From: Sulfurospirillum arcachonense DSM 9755
GTDB taxonomy: Bacteria > Campylobacterota > Campylobacteria > Campylobacterales > Sulfurospirillaceae
Direction: 5' to 3'
NCBI RefSeq assembly: GCF_000597725.1
Contig: NZ_JFBL01000003.1
Location: forward strand, 62,001 to 126,000
DNA length: 64,000 nt
In this document: piece by piece, positions 9,033-16,837 of the stretch
How the letters are laid out: each line of letters starts with the position of its first letter
Position numbering within the stretch: position 1 is the stretch's first letter
The notes under the pieces: generated by a model
The model's input: the letters and a program-made list of their open reading frames with translations, nothing else
Database searches by the model: none
Told to the model about the DNA's origin: nothing
Program-made: the position numbers and the translations under genes

Positions 9033-10264
9033 ATTTAAAAAAATATCAAGAAGCAATAGAACAAAGTAATATAGTTTCAAAAACAGATTTAGATGGAATC
9101 ATTACTTTTGTTAATGATGAATTTTGTAAAATCTCTGGATATAAGAGAGAAGAGTTAATAGGCGAAAATCATAATATCATACGACACCCAGATGTTCCAA
9201 AAGATGTATTTGAAAAATTGTGGAACACTATAAAAGAGAAAAAAGCCTATATATCAACAGTTAAAAATAAAGCAAAAAATGGAAGTACTTTTTATGTTAA
9301 TACTACAGTGATTCCTATGCTTAATGAAAAGGGCACTATAGAAGAGTTTATTGCTATACGATATGATGTTACAGATAGTATTGAGCTGACAGAAAAGTTA
9401 AAACAAAAAGAAGAAGAGTTAGAAAATCTCAACATTACTTTAGAGCAAAGAGTAAAAGAGCAAACTCAGCAACTTTTAGATCTAAATCAAACCTTAGAGC
9501 TTAGAATAAAAGAAGAAGTTGAGAAGAATAGAGATAAAGATAGATTTCTTTTTCAGCAATCTCGTCTTGCAGCGATGGGAGAGATGATAGGAAATATTGC
9601 TCACCAATGGAGGCAACCACTCTCAGAGCTTGGAATCATTCTTTATACAATGAAAAAAATATTTAAAAACACAAATGTAGATGATAAAGAGTTTTTAAAG
9701 AGTTATGAGAGTTCTAAAAAAGTCATTAAAAAAATGTCTGAAACTATTGAAGATTTTAGGAACTTTTTTAATCCTCATCGTCCAATTGAGACATTTTCAA
9801 TTAAAAATGCATTAGATGAAGCAATGCTTATTATGCAAGGAACTTTACAGCGTCATGAAATAACATTAAAAGTAGATTGTTATGATGAAGTTTCTATAAA
9901 AGGGTATTTAAGTGAATTTTCTCAAGTTTTAATAAATCTTTTAAATAATTCAAAAGATGCTTTTAATAAATATTCAGTAGACAATAGAGTGATAAATTTA
10001 GAAATAAATAAGATAGAAGATAATTATGCTATTATTAGCTTCAAAGATAACGCTGGTGGAATAGAAAAAGAGGTGCTAGATAAAATTTTTGAACCATATT
10101 TTACAACAAAACATGCAAGTATGGGGACAGGTTTAGGTTTATATATGAGTCGAATGATTATTCAAAATAGTATGAGTGGAACACTAGAAGCGGAAAATTG
10201 TGATGATGGAATGTGTTTTTATATAAAAGTTCCATGTGTGGATAAGGAGAATATTGATGGGTAA
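9029..10264 (+). CDS. PAS-domain sensor histidine kinase
   Basis: A 411-residue kinase without membrane segments. Residues 5-115 form a PAS domain with NHNIIRHPDVPKDVFEKLW, the pattern of Aer-like redox PAS domains that bind flavin. A coiled coil (120-170) leads to the H-box [17 protein letters not shown], with the phospho-accepting histidine near 192, then the N box LINLLNNSKDAF, DNAGGIE and GTGLGLYMS of the ATPase domain. It overlaps the TauE-like gene by 4 bases and the regulator gene by 8. Lying directly before ccoNOQP, it probably tunes oxidase expression to redox state; this is inference from position. C. jejuni has the same order (Cj1492c-Cj1491c, from memory). Confidence 0.88.
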   Translation: MNLKKYQEAIEQSNIVSKTDLDGIITFVNDEFCKISGYKREELIGENHNIIRHPDVPKDVFEKLWNTIKEKKAYISTVKNKAKNGSTFYVNTTVIPMLNEKGTIEEFIAIRYDVTDSIELTEKLKQKEEELENLNITLEQRVKEQTQQLLDLNQTLELRIKEEVEKNRDKDRFLFQQSRLAAMGEMIGNIAHQWRQPLSELGIILYTMKKIFKNTNVDDKEFLKSYESSKKVIKKMSETIEDFRNFFNPHRPIETFSIKNALDEAMLIMQGTLQRHEITLKVDCYDEVSIKGYLSEFSQVLINLLNNSKDAFNKYSVDNRVINLEINKIEDNYAIISFKDNAGGIEKEVLDKIFEPYFTTKHASMGTGLGLYMSRMIIQNSMSGTLEAENCDDGMCFYIKVPCVDKENIDG

Positions 10265-10934
10265 GTTGAGTAAGTTAACAATTTTATTTGTTGAAGATGA
10301 AAGAGAGTTAAGAAGTGCTTTAGAAGGTGCTATAGGTGATGAGTTTGATAAATTTATAGTTGCTCGTGATGGTGAAGATGGTTTAAAAAAATTTAAAAAA
10401 TATAAACCTGATGTTGTTATAACAGATATTTTAATGCCTATATGTGATGGATTAGAAATGTCTAAAGAGATTAAAAAAATATCTAAAGAGACGCCAATAG
10501 TTGTATTAAGTGCTTTTAGTGAAAAAGAGCGATTACTGAAAGCGATTGATGTGGGAATAGATAAGTATTTGATTAAACCAATTGATCCAGACGAATTAAT
10601 GAGTGCATTAAATATTGTAGCGGATGAAATGCTTTCTTTAGATGAATTAATTGATATTAATGCTGGATATCAATTTGATAAAGTTAGAAAAGTACTTATA
10701 AAAAATGGTAAAACTATTTCTTTGACGAAAAAAGAGCTTTTATTTATATCAATATTAGTCAAAAATCTTGGAGTATTTGTCCTACATGAAGAGATAAAAA
10801 AGTATGTTTGGACAAATAAAAATGTAACAGATGCTGCTATTAGAACATTCATAAAAAGAGTTCGAGAAAAAACAGGAAAAGAATTTATTAAAAATGTTCC
10901 TGGACTTGGTTATAAAATAAATACTGACGTATAA
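10257..10934 (+). CDS. OmpR-type response regulator
   Basis: A 225-residue regulator. The receiver has the acidic pair in LFVEDERELR, the phospho-acceptor aspartate in VVITDILMPICDG, a conserved serine in VVLSAF and lysine in YLIKPID. A C-terminal winged helix (about 145-225) shows SLTKKELLFISILV, VTDAAIRTFIKRVREK and PGLGYKI. I chose the ATG at 10257, which has AAGGAG upstream and overlaps the kinase by 8 bases; the longer frame from 10236 lacks a binding site. It is the cognate partner of the PAS kinase and the last gene before the cbb3 operon. Confidence 0.9.
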   Translation: MGKLSKLTILFVEDERELRSALEGAIGDEFDKFIVARDGEDGLKKFKKYKPDVVITDILMPICDGLEMSKEIKKISKETPIVVLSAFSEKERLLKAIDVGIDKYLIKPIDPDELMSALNIVADEMLSLDELIDINAGYQFDKVRKVLIKNGKTISLTKKELLFISILVKNLGVFVLHEEIKKYVWTNKNVTDAAIRTFIKRVREKTGKEFIKNVPGLGYKINTDV

Positions 10935-10935
10935 A

Positions 10936-10967
10936 ATATACCTACACTTTTAAATGTGTAGGTATAT
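10936..10967 (+). terminator. Strong hairpin after the response regulator
   Basis: A perfect 12-bp stem, ATATACCTACAC with GTGTAGGTATAT, has loop TTTTAAAT and begins 2 bases after the stop. The following bases are only moderately T-rich (CATTTCTTATT), so termination may be partial. It separates the regulatory operon from ccoNOQP. Confidence 0.7.
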
Positions 10968-11104
10968 CATTTCTTATTATAAACTTAAAAATATTTCATT
11001 TAACACAAATTTAATCTTATTAAGCTATATCGTATAGTTTATATATTATAATTTCCTCAATTATGTGATATTTTTGTGACATAAAAAAGAATTAGGAGGG
11101 ATTG

Positions 11105-12571
11105 ATGCAGTCTAGTAATATGATTAACTATGACTATTCAGTTGCAAAGTGCTTTGCAATTGCCACTATAGTGTTTGGCATTGTTGGCATGGCTATTGGT
11201 GTTCTTATCGCTTTCCAAATGGCTTATCCAGAGTTAAATTATTTAGCTGGTGAGTATAGTACATTTGGAAGACTTAGACCACTTCATACTGATGCGGTTA
11301 TATTTGGTTTCATACTAAGTGGAGTTTGGTCTACATGGTACTATATTGGACAAAGGGTTCTTAAAGTATCTATGGCAGAATCACCATTTTTAATGTTTAT
11401 GGGTAAATTACACTTTTGGCTTTATATTGTTGGTGTAGCTGTTGTTGTTGTAACTCTTTTTATGGGTATTACAACTTCAAAAGAGTATGCTGAATTTGAA
11501 TGGCCAATTGATATTGTTATTGTTTTAATATGGGTAATTTGGGGTATGGGTATTTTTGGACTTATTGGAATAAGAAGAGAAAAAACCCTTTATATATCTA
11601 TTTGGTATTTCATTGCAACTTTTCTTGGTGTAGCAATGCTTTATCTTTTTAATAACATGGCAGTTCCAACTTATTTTGTTGCGGGACTTGGTAAGTGGTA
11701 TCACTCAGTTTCTATGTATGCAGGAACAAATGATGCAATGGTACAATGGTGGTATGGACATAATGCAGTTGCATTCGTTTTTACTGTTCCTATTATTGCA
11801 ATGGTTTACTACTTTTTACCAAAAGAATCTGGTCAGCCAGTATTTTCTTATAAATTATCACTTCTTAGTTTTTGGGGATTGATGTTTGTTTATCTTTGGG
11901 CTGGTGGACATCACTTGTTATACTCAACAGTTCCTGATTGGGTACAAACTATGGGTTCAATTTTTTCAGTTGTTTTAATTCTTCCTTCTTGGGGTAGTGC
12001 AATTAATATGCTACTTACTATGAAAGGTGAATGGGGACAATTAAAATCAAATCCATTAATTAAATTTATGATTCTTGCTTCAACATTCTATATGTTTTCA
12101 ACTATCGAAGGTCCTATTCAAGCAATAAAATCAGTTAATGCCTTAGCTCATTTTACTGATTGGATTCCAGGTCACGTTCATGATGGAACATTAGGTTGGG
12201 TTGGTTTTATGATTATAGCATCGCTTCTTCATATGGCACCAAGAATGTTTAAAAGAGAAATTTATAGTAAAAAATTATTAGAAGCACAATTTTGGATTCA
12301 AACTACGGGTATTGTTCTTTATTTCTCAAGTATGTGGATAGCGGGTATTACTCAAGGTATGATGTGGAGAGCAGCAGATCAATATGGTAACTTAGCTTAC
12401 TCATTTATTGATACAGTGAATGTACTTCATCCATATTACACTATTAGAGGTGTTGGTGGATTGTTGTATCTAGTTGGTTTCTTTATGTTTTCATATAATT
12501 TTTATAAAACAATGACTGCAAGTAAAGCAATTGAGGAAGAACCTCAAAGTGCTTCACCTATGGCAGCATAA
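11105..12571 (+). CDS. ccoN: cbb3-type cytochrome c oxidase subunit I
   Basis: Catalytic subunit of the high-affinity cbb3 oxidase in the inner membrane: it reduces oxygen at the heme b3-CuB centre and pumps protons. The 488 residues form about 12 helices. Heme and copper histidines are recognisable in LRPLHTDAVIFGF, WWYGHNAVAFVFT, AGGHHLLYSTVPDW and WIPGHVHDGTLGW. The start is ATG 11105, 4 bases after AGGAGGG; the preceding TTG is less likely. It is first in ccoNOQP and preceded by a 170-base region with a hairpin terminator, so a promoter must lie between 10968 and 11090. Confidence 0.97.
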   Translation: MQSSNMINYDYSVAKCFAIATIVFGIVGMAIGVLIAFQMAYPELNYLAGEYSTFGRLRPLHTDAVIFGFILSGVWSTWYYIGQRVLKVSMAESPFLMFMGKLHFWLYIVGVAVVVVTLFMGITTSKEYAEFEWPIDIVIVLIWVIWGMGIFGLIGIRREKTLYISIWYFIATFLGVAMLYLFNNMAVPTYFVAGLGKWYHSVSMYAGTNDAMVQWWYGHNAVAFVFTVPIIAMVYYFLPKESGQPVFSYKLSLLSFWGLMFVYLWAGGHHLLYSTVPDWVQTMGSIFSVVLILPSWGSAINMLLTMKGEWGQLKSNPLIKFMILASTFYMFSTIEGPIQAIKSVNALAHFTDWIPGHVHDGTLGWVGFMIIASLLHMAPRMFKREIYSKKLLEAQFWIQTTGIVLYFSSMWIAGITQGMMWRAADQYGNLAYSFIDTVNVLHPYYTIRGVGGLLYLVGFFMFSYNFYKTMTASKAIEEEPQSASPMAA

Positions 12572-12586
12572 AAGGAGGAGTATAAA

Positions 12587-13252
12587 ATGTTTCATTGGTT
12601 AGAAAAAAATCCATTCTTTTTTGCAGTAGGTGTATTTGTTGTTATTGCTTATGCAGGAGTCGTAACTGTACTACCAGATTTTATGAATAGTGCAAGACCA
12701 GTAGTAGGTACTAAACCTTATACTGTATTGCAATTAGCTGGTCGTCATGTATATATAAAAGATAGTTGTAATGCTTGTCATTCACAATTAATTCGTCCTT
12801 TTAAATCTGAAACAGACCGTTATGGAATGTATAGTTTAAGTGGAGAATATGCTTATGATAGACCTTTTCTTTGGGGTTCAAAAAGAACTGGTCCAGATTT
12901 AATGAGAGTTGGAAATTATAGAACAACGGATTGGCATGAACATCATATGCTTGATCCTTTAAGTGTAGTTCCAGGCTCAATTATGCCTTCATATAAACAC
13001 ATGTTTAGTAATGTTGCAGATGTTGAAACAGCATATGCAGAGGCACTTACAGTGAAAAAAGTATTTAATGTCCCTTATGATGAAAAAGGTATGCCAAAAC
13101 TTGGAACTTATGATGAAGCTACTAAAATGGCTTTAGCAGAAGCAAAACCTATCGTTGACGATATGAAAAATCCAGAAGTAAAAGAGGCATTTGCTAGAGG
13201 TGAGATTAAAGAAATTGTTGCAATCATTGCATATTTGAACAGCTTAAAATAA
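12587..13252 (+). CDS. ccoO: cbb3-type oxidase mono-heme subunit CcoO
   Basis: A 221-residue membrane-anchored cytochrome c with one N-terminal helix (about residues 11-30) and a periplasmic domain. A single CxxCH motif is present (DSCNACHSQLIRPF, near residue 60) with a distal methionine probably in PGSIMPSYKHM. It passes electrons from CcoP to CcoN. It follows ccoN after 15 bases with AAAGGAGGA, one of the strongest ribosome binding sites in the window. Confidence 0.96.
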   Translation: MFHWLEKNPFFFAVGVFVVIAYAGVVTVLPDFMNSARPVVGTKPYTVLQLAGRHVYIKDSCNACHSQLIRPFKSETDRYGMYSLSGEYAYDRPFLWGSKRTGPDLMRVGNYRTTDWHEHHMLDPLSVVPGSIMPSYKHMFSNVADVETAYAEALTVKKVFNVPYDEKGMPKLGTYDEATKMALAEAKPIVDDMKNPEVKEAFARGEIKEIVAIIAYLNSLK

Positions 13253-13263
13253 AGGTATAAACG

Positions 13264-13485
13264 GTGGAAATGGAATCAATTAGAGAGTTACAAGCTTATG
13301 GTTATGCGTTTGCAAGTTTTGTTTTTGCAATGATCCTTTATGGATATATTTATCATTTGTACACTTCAAAAAAGAAGGGTGGAAAAGATTATGAAAAATA
13401 TTCAAAAATGGCTTTAAACGATAGCATAGAAGATTCTCCAGTTGAGAAAATAGAACCGTCTAACGAAGATAAAGAGGAGCGATAA
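13264..13485 (+). CDS. ccoQ: cbb3-type oxidase small subunit CcoQ
   Basis: A 73-residue protein with one membrane helix (about residues 11-31, YGYAFASFVFAMILYGYIYH) and a charged cytoplasmic tail. Position between ccoO and ccoP and size fit CcoQ, which stabilises the complex. GTG at 13264 is 8 bases after AAAGG and is preferred to ATG at 13270. The stop is directly before the ccoP ATG. Confidence 0.85.
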   Translation: MEMESIRELQAYGYAFASFVFAMILYGYIYHLYTSKKKGGKDYEKYSKMALNDSIEDSPVEKIEPSNEDKEER

Positions 13486-14334
13486 ATGAATTGGCTGAAT
13501 GATAATGTAAACTTGCTGTCACTTATAGGCGCTGCAGCAATTATACTTATAACTGCTTTTGTAGCTGGAAAATATATTAAGCAGATGAAGACAGACAAGA
13601 GTACAGGAGAATTAGCAGAAGAAAATTGGGATGGAATTGGTGAGTATAAAAATCCACTTCCTATTGGTTGGGCTGTTTCGTTTTTGGGATTAATTATATG
13701 GGCAATATGGTATTTTCTAGCGGGTTATCCATTAAATGGGTATTCTCAAATTGGAGAATATAATGAAGAAGTAGCTGCTTATAATACAAAATTTGAAAGT
13801 AAATGGGCAAATCCAGATGAAGATACCCTAATGGGTATGGGTGAAGGAGTGTTTTTAGTACAATGTGCTCCTTGTCATGGTATTACTGGGGATGGTATTA
13901 ATGGAAAAGCAACAGATTTAACTTCTTGGGGTCCTGAAAGTGCTATTGTAAATACAATTGCAATTGGTGCAAAAGGTTCAGGTTATCCATTGGGTGAAAT
14001 GCCTGCTGGTTTATTAGATCCTGAAAGTGCTAAAGCAGTAGCTGCTTATATGGTTGAAAAAATTTCTAAAGCTGGTCCAAGTAAAAATCCTGATTTAGTA
14101 AGTACAGGTGAAGCTCTTTGGGCAACTTGTAGTGCTTGTCATGGAGAAGATGGAAAAGGTATGGCAGGTTCATCACCAGATATCTCAAATTATGGAAAAC
14201 CAGAGTTTATTGTTAATGTATTAAATCGTGGAAAAAAAGGTATGATAGGAAGTATGCCTTCTTTCAATGATGGACGTTTGACTGATATCCAAAAATTTGC
14301 TGTTGGCAAGTACGTTAACTCATTGTCACAATAA
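13486..14334 (+). CDS. ccoP: cbb3-type oxidase di-heme subunit CcoP
   Basis: A 282-residue protein with two N-terminal helices (about 8-28 and 58-80) and two periplasmic cytochrome c domains. Two CxxCH motifs are visible, VQCAPCHGITGDG (near 128) and ATCSACHGEDGKG (near 215). CcoP accepts electrons from soluble cytochrome c. It starts immediately after ccoQ, with GAGGAGCG just upstream, and is followed by a DUF4006 gene 9 bases on. Confidence 0.96.
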   Translation: MNWLNDNVNLLSLIGAAAIILITAFVAGKYIKQMKTDKSTGELAEENWDGIGEYKNPLPIGWAVSFLGLIIWAIWYFLAGYPLNGYSQIGEYNEEVAAYNTKFESKWANPDEDTLMGMGEGVFLVQCAPCHGITGDGINGKATDLTSWGPESAIVNTIAIGAKGSGYPLGEMPAGLLDPESAKAVAAYMVEKISKAGPSKNPDLVSTGEALWATCSACHGEDGKGMAGSSPDISNYGKPEFIVNVLNRGKKGMIGSMPSFNDGRLTDIQKFAVGKYVNSLSQ

Positions 14335-14343
14335 GGGATTACT

Positions 14344-14550
14344 ATGGAAAATACAAATAGAAACGTTTTTGGACTAAATGGTATTACTGGAATGTTGATT
14401 GCAACAGTTTTGTTGTTGAGTATACTTACAGTATTAACTATATTGGGTCTTAAAGCACAACAAGAGGTTGCTAATAAGCCTTATGAGATTACTAATCCAC
14501 AGGCTATCAAGATGATTGATAAAACAAACTCTAATTTAATAAAGAAATAG
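14344..14550 (+). CDS. DUF4006 family small membrane protein of the cbb3 operon
   Basis: A 68-residue protein beginning with NRNVFGLNGITGMLIATVLLLS and carrying one membrane helix at about 14-38. This matches DUF4006 proteins encoded directly after ccoP in Campylobacterota. No function is established that I know of; a role in assembly or stability of the oxidase is inferred from position. It starts 9 bases after ccoP and is followed 9 bases later by another small membrane protein gene. Confidence 0.8.
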   Translation: MENTNRNVFGLNGITGMLIATVLLLSILTVLTILGLKAQQEVANKPYEITNPQAIKMIDKTNSNLIKK

Positions 14551-14559
14551 GAGAGAATG

Positions 14560-14661
14560 ATGGCTGAAAATATGGACAAAATAATCACATTAGCTCTTAT
14601 TGCAATAGCAGTAGTAGCTGCTTGGGCAGTTTTAACACCAAATCATCTATTTATTGGTTAA
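14560..14661 (+). CDS. 33-residue single-helix membrane protein in the cbb3 operon
   Basis: A very short gene with AGGAG 6 bases before the ATG (an adjacent ATG at 14557 is possible). The product has a hydrophilic start, MAENMDK, one helix of about 20 residues (IITLALIAIAVVAAWAVL) and the tail TPNHLFIG. Its stop is 2 bases before the TTG start of the next gene. Size, spacing and position suggest an extra small subunit or assembly factor of the oxidase, comparable in kind to CcoS, CcoQ or CydX, though not a recognised homologue of these. Confidence 0.7.
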   Translation: MAENMDKIITLALIAIAVVAAWAVLTPNHLFIG

Positions 14662-14663
14662 TT

Positions 14664-15272
14664 TTGATTAGTAAATTAAATGATATAAAGCGTAGAGTTT
14701 TTTTACTCTGCGCTTTATTTTTAAGTATAAGTGCAGTTGCTAATGCCTCATTTGTTGTAGTTAATGATGAGATTATTAGCCAAAAAGTTACTCAAAAAAT
14801 CAATACTATGGGAAGTGAGCTTTTTACAAACACGGGTATTAGTGTATATGTAGCTCTTCCTCAAAGTTTAGAAAAAAAGAGTATTTTTGAGTATGAAAAA
14901 GAGATTTCTTTAAAGCTAAGAAAACCTTATGTTTTATTGACTATTGCTAAAAATGAAGAGCAATTAGACATTTTATATACTCAAGGATTAGAAAAAAGAT
15001 TTGATAAAGAAGCAGTTCTTTCGCCATTTCCTTGGAGTGGTACAATCTTACCAATCTTGACTCAAAAAAAAGAGAATGACCAATATAATGCAGCCACATT
15101 AAATGGTTATGCAGACATTGTAGAGCAAATTGCAAAATCTTATAATGTGAAATTGCAAAGTGCTATTGGAAATACAAATAAAAATATTTATCTATATCTT
15201 AAGATTATTATTTATGGATTTTTGTTAATTGTTATTGGCAAATATTTATATAAAAAAATGGGAAAAAGATGA
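14664..15272 (+). CDS. TPM-like exported protein with C-terminal membrane anchor
   Basis: A 202-residue protein. TTG at 14664 is favoured because it gives a signal sequence (KRRVFLLCALFLSISAVANAS) and lies 2 bases after the previous stop. The middle has the look of a TPM domain: INTMGSELFTNTGISVYVALP followed by PYVLLTIAKNEEQLDILYTQG. A membrane helix lies at about 172-192 with a basic tail. TPM proteins act in membrane-protein assembly, including photosystem II repair. Between oxidase genes and fixH, it may help assemble the cbb3 complex; this is inference. Confidence 0.6.
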   Translation: MISKLNDIKRRVFLLCALFLSISAVANASFVVVNDEIISQKVTQKINTMGSELFTNTGISVYVALPQSLEKKSIFEYEKEISLKLRKPYVLLTIAKNEEQLDILYTQGLEKRFDKEAVLSPFPWSGTILPILTQKKENDQYNAATLNGYADIVEQIAKSYNVKLQSAIGNTNKNIYLYLKIIIYGFLLIVIGKYLYKKMGKR

Positions 15273-15763
15273 TTAAAAAAGAAAGAAATTATTGGCCTCA
15301 TGCCATAGTAGTAGTACTTATTTTAATGGTTTTTGCTTGTGCAAGCGTTGTTAAAATAGCCATGGATAATCCTGTACAGATGGATAGTTTTTATCTTGAA
15401 AAGTATCAAAGTGTAGATAACAATATTAATGATATAAAAAAAGAACAGAAGCTATTTGATGAAAACTATGTTTTAAGTTATAAAACAAAAAAATTTAAAA
15501 TGGGTGAGCCAAATAAGTTTTTAATGAGTATAGAAAATAGAGATACAAAAAGCTTAGTAAAAAAAGCAGAAATCAAGCTTGTAGTTACAAGGCCAGAAAC
15601 TAATGAGTTTAATCAAGAAATAACAATTAGAAATTCAAAGAATGGAATTTTTATTTTTGAAGGTATTAAAGCAGATAAACCAGGACGTTGGCAAATTTTG
15701 ACAAAAATAAATATTGGTAATAATCATGGTTTTAATAAATATGAGGTTTATGCTAGTAAATAA
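15269..15763 (+). CDS. FixH-like cbb3 oxidase maturation protein
   Basis: A 164-residue protein with an N-terminal membrane helix (residues 9-30) and a periplasmic beta-rich domain. The region NPVQMDSFYLEKYQSVDNNI and the later PGRWQILTKI fit the FixH/CcoH family, which helps build cbb3 oxidase. It overlaps the previous gene by 4 bases and is the last gene of the cluster; the next operon starts after about 95 AT-rich bases. Confidence 0.7.
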   Translation: MIKKERNYWPHAIVVVLILMVFACASVVKIAMDNPVQMDSFYLEKYQSVDNNINDIKKEQKLFDENYVLSYKTKKFKMGEPNKFLMSIENRDTKSLVKKAEIKLVVTRPETNEFNQEITIRNSKNGIFIFEGIKADKPGRWQILTKINIGNNHGFNKYEVYASK

Positions 15764-15859
15764 AAATATTTTCAATAATACTTTAAAGGTTGATTAAAAT
15801 AATATTATAATATAATAAGTAAAATGCATATGATATTTATTCTTATTGAAGGATAGACT

Positions 15860-16837
15860 ATAAAAAAAGCAATACTTATTTTTATTATTTTTTTAATGGC
15901 TTGTTTTTATTTTTATAATCAGCCAAAAAAAGTTTCTAAAATTTACAAAATTGGAATTCTTTCTCACGCAAGAGTTCTTGATATGTCTTTAAAAGGTTTT
16001 AAAGACGGCCTTAAAAGTTTTGGATACAGTGAAAATCAAAATATAAAATATTATTATGATGGAGCAACCAATGATATTAGTAAGTTGCCAAATGCTTTGC
16101 AAAAATTATTAGATAAAAATGTTGATATGATTTTATCACTTGGAACTCCTGCCTCGATACAAGCTCAAAAAGGTACAAAAATTAATAAGATTCCAGTTCT
16201 ATTTGCTCCTGCAAGTAACCCTATAGCTTCAGGGCTTGTAAAAAGTATAAGTTCGCCTGGCGAAAATGTAACAGGTGTTACTTTTGGATTACAAGAAGTG
16301 AAGAGGTTAGAATGGCTTCTAAAATTTTTACCCCATGTTAAAAAAATATATTATCCTTATAATAGTAAGGATACAAGTCCTGCTGCTACGTTAAAAAGAC
16401 TTCAAAAGTATTTGAAAGGTAGTGATATTGAAATAATTATTGCAGATGTCGCTTCAGAAGAACAAATTAAAAAGTCTTTGAAAAATTTACCTCAAGATAT
16501 AGATGTTGTATACGTAAGTACGGATGCTTTAGTTGCTTCATATTTGCAATATTATTTAAGCGTATTTAATAAACTTAAAATACCTATTAGCGTTCCTCAT
16601 CGTATTGGTGTTGAGCAAGGTGCTTTTATGTCGTATGGATTTAGTTTATATGAATTGGGCTTTCAATCAGCTAGGATTGCTAAAGAAATATTAGAAGGAA
16701 TGAACCCTGGAGATATTCCTGTTGAATATTCTGAATTTAAATTAAGTATTAATATTGATAACATGAAAGAGTTAGGAATAAAAATACCCGAAACTATTTT
16801 AAAGCAGGCAATTATAGTAGGTAAAGATGTTTATTAG
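15860..16837 (+). CDS. ABC-type substrate-binding protein, lipoprotein (probable ATA start)
   Basis: A 325-residue periplasmic binding protein of the ABC_sub_bind family (COG2984, TrpX-like): KIGILSHARVLDMSLKGF near the start, LILSLGTPASIQAQK, VLFAPASNPIASGLV and SVPHRIGVEQGAFMSYGF. ATG 15896 would begin inside the signal peptide. Reading from ATA at 15860, 7 bases after AAGGA and just after an in-frame stop, gives KKAILIFIIFLMAC, a lipoprotein-type signal with the cysteine in place. No permease or ATPase is nearby. The 3' end overlaps the kinase gene by 11 bases, so it probably serves as ligand receptor for that kinase. Confidence 0.75.
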   Translation: MKKAILIFIIFLMACFYFYNQPKKVSKIYKIGILSHARVLDMSLKGFKDGLKSFGYSENQNIKYYYDGATNDISKLPNALQKLLDKNVDMILSLGTPASIQAQKGTKINKIPVLFAPASNPIASGLVKSISSPGENVTGVTFGLQEVKRLEWLLKFLPHVKKIYYPYNSKDTSPAATLKRLQKYLKGSDIEIIIADVASEEQIKKSLKNLPQDIDVVYVSTDALVASYLQYYLSVFNKLKIPISVPHRIGVEQGAFMSYGFSLYELGFQSARIAKEILEGMNPGDIPVEYSEFKLSINIDNMKELGIKIPETILKQAIIVGKDVY

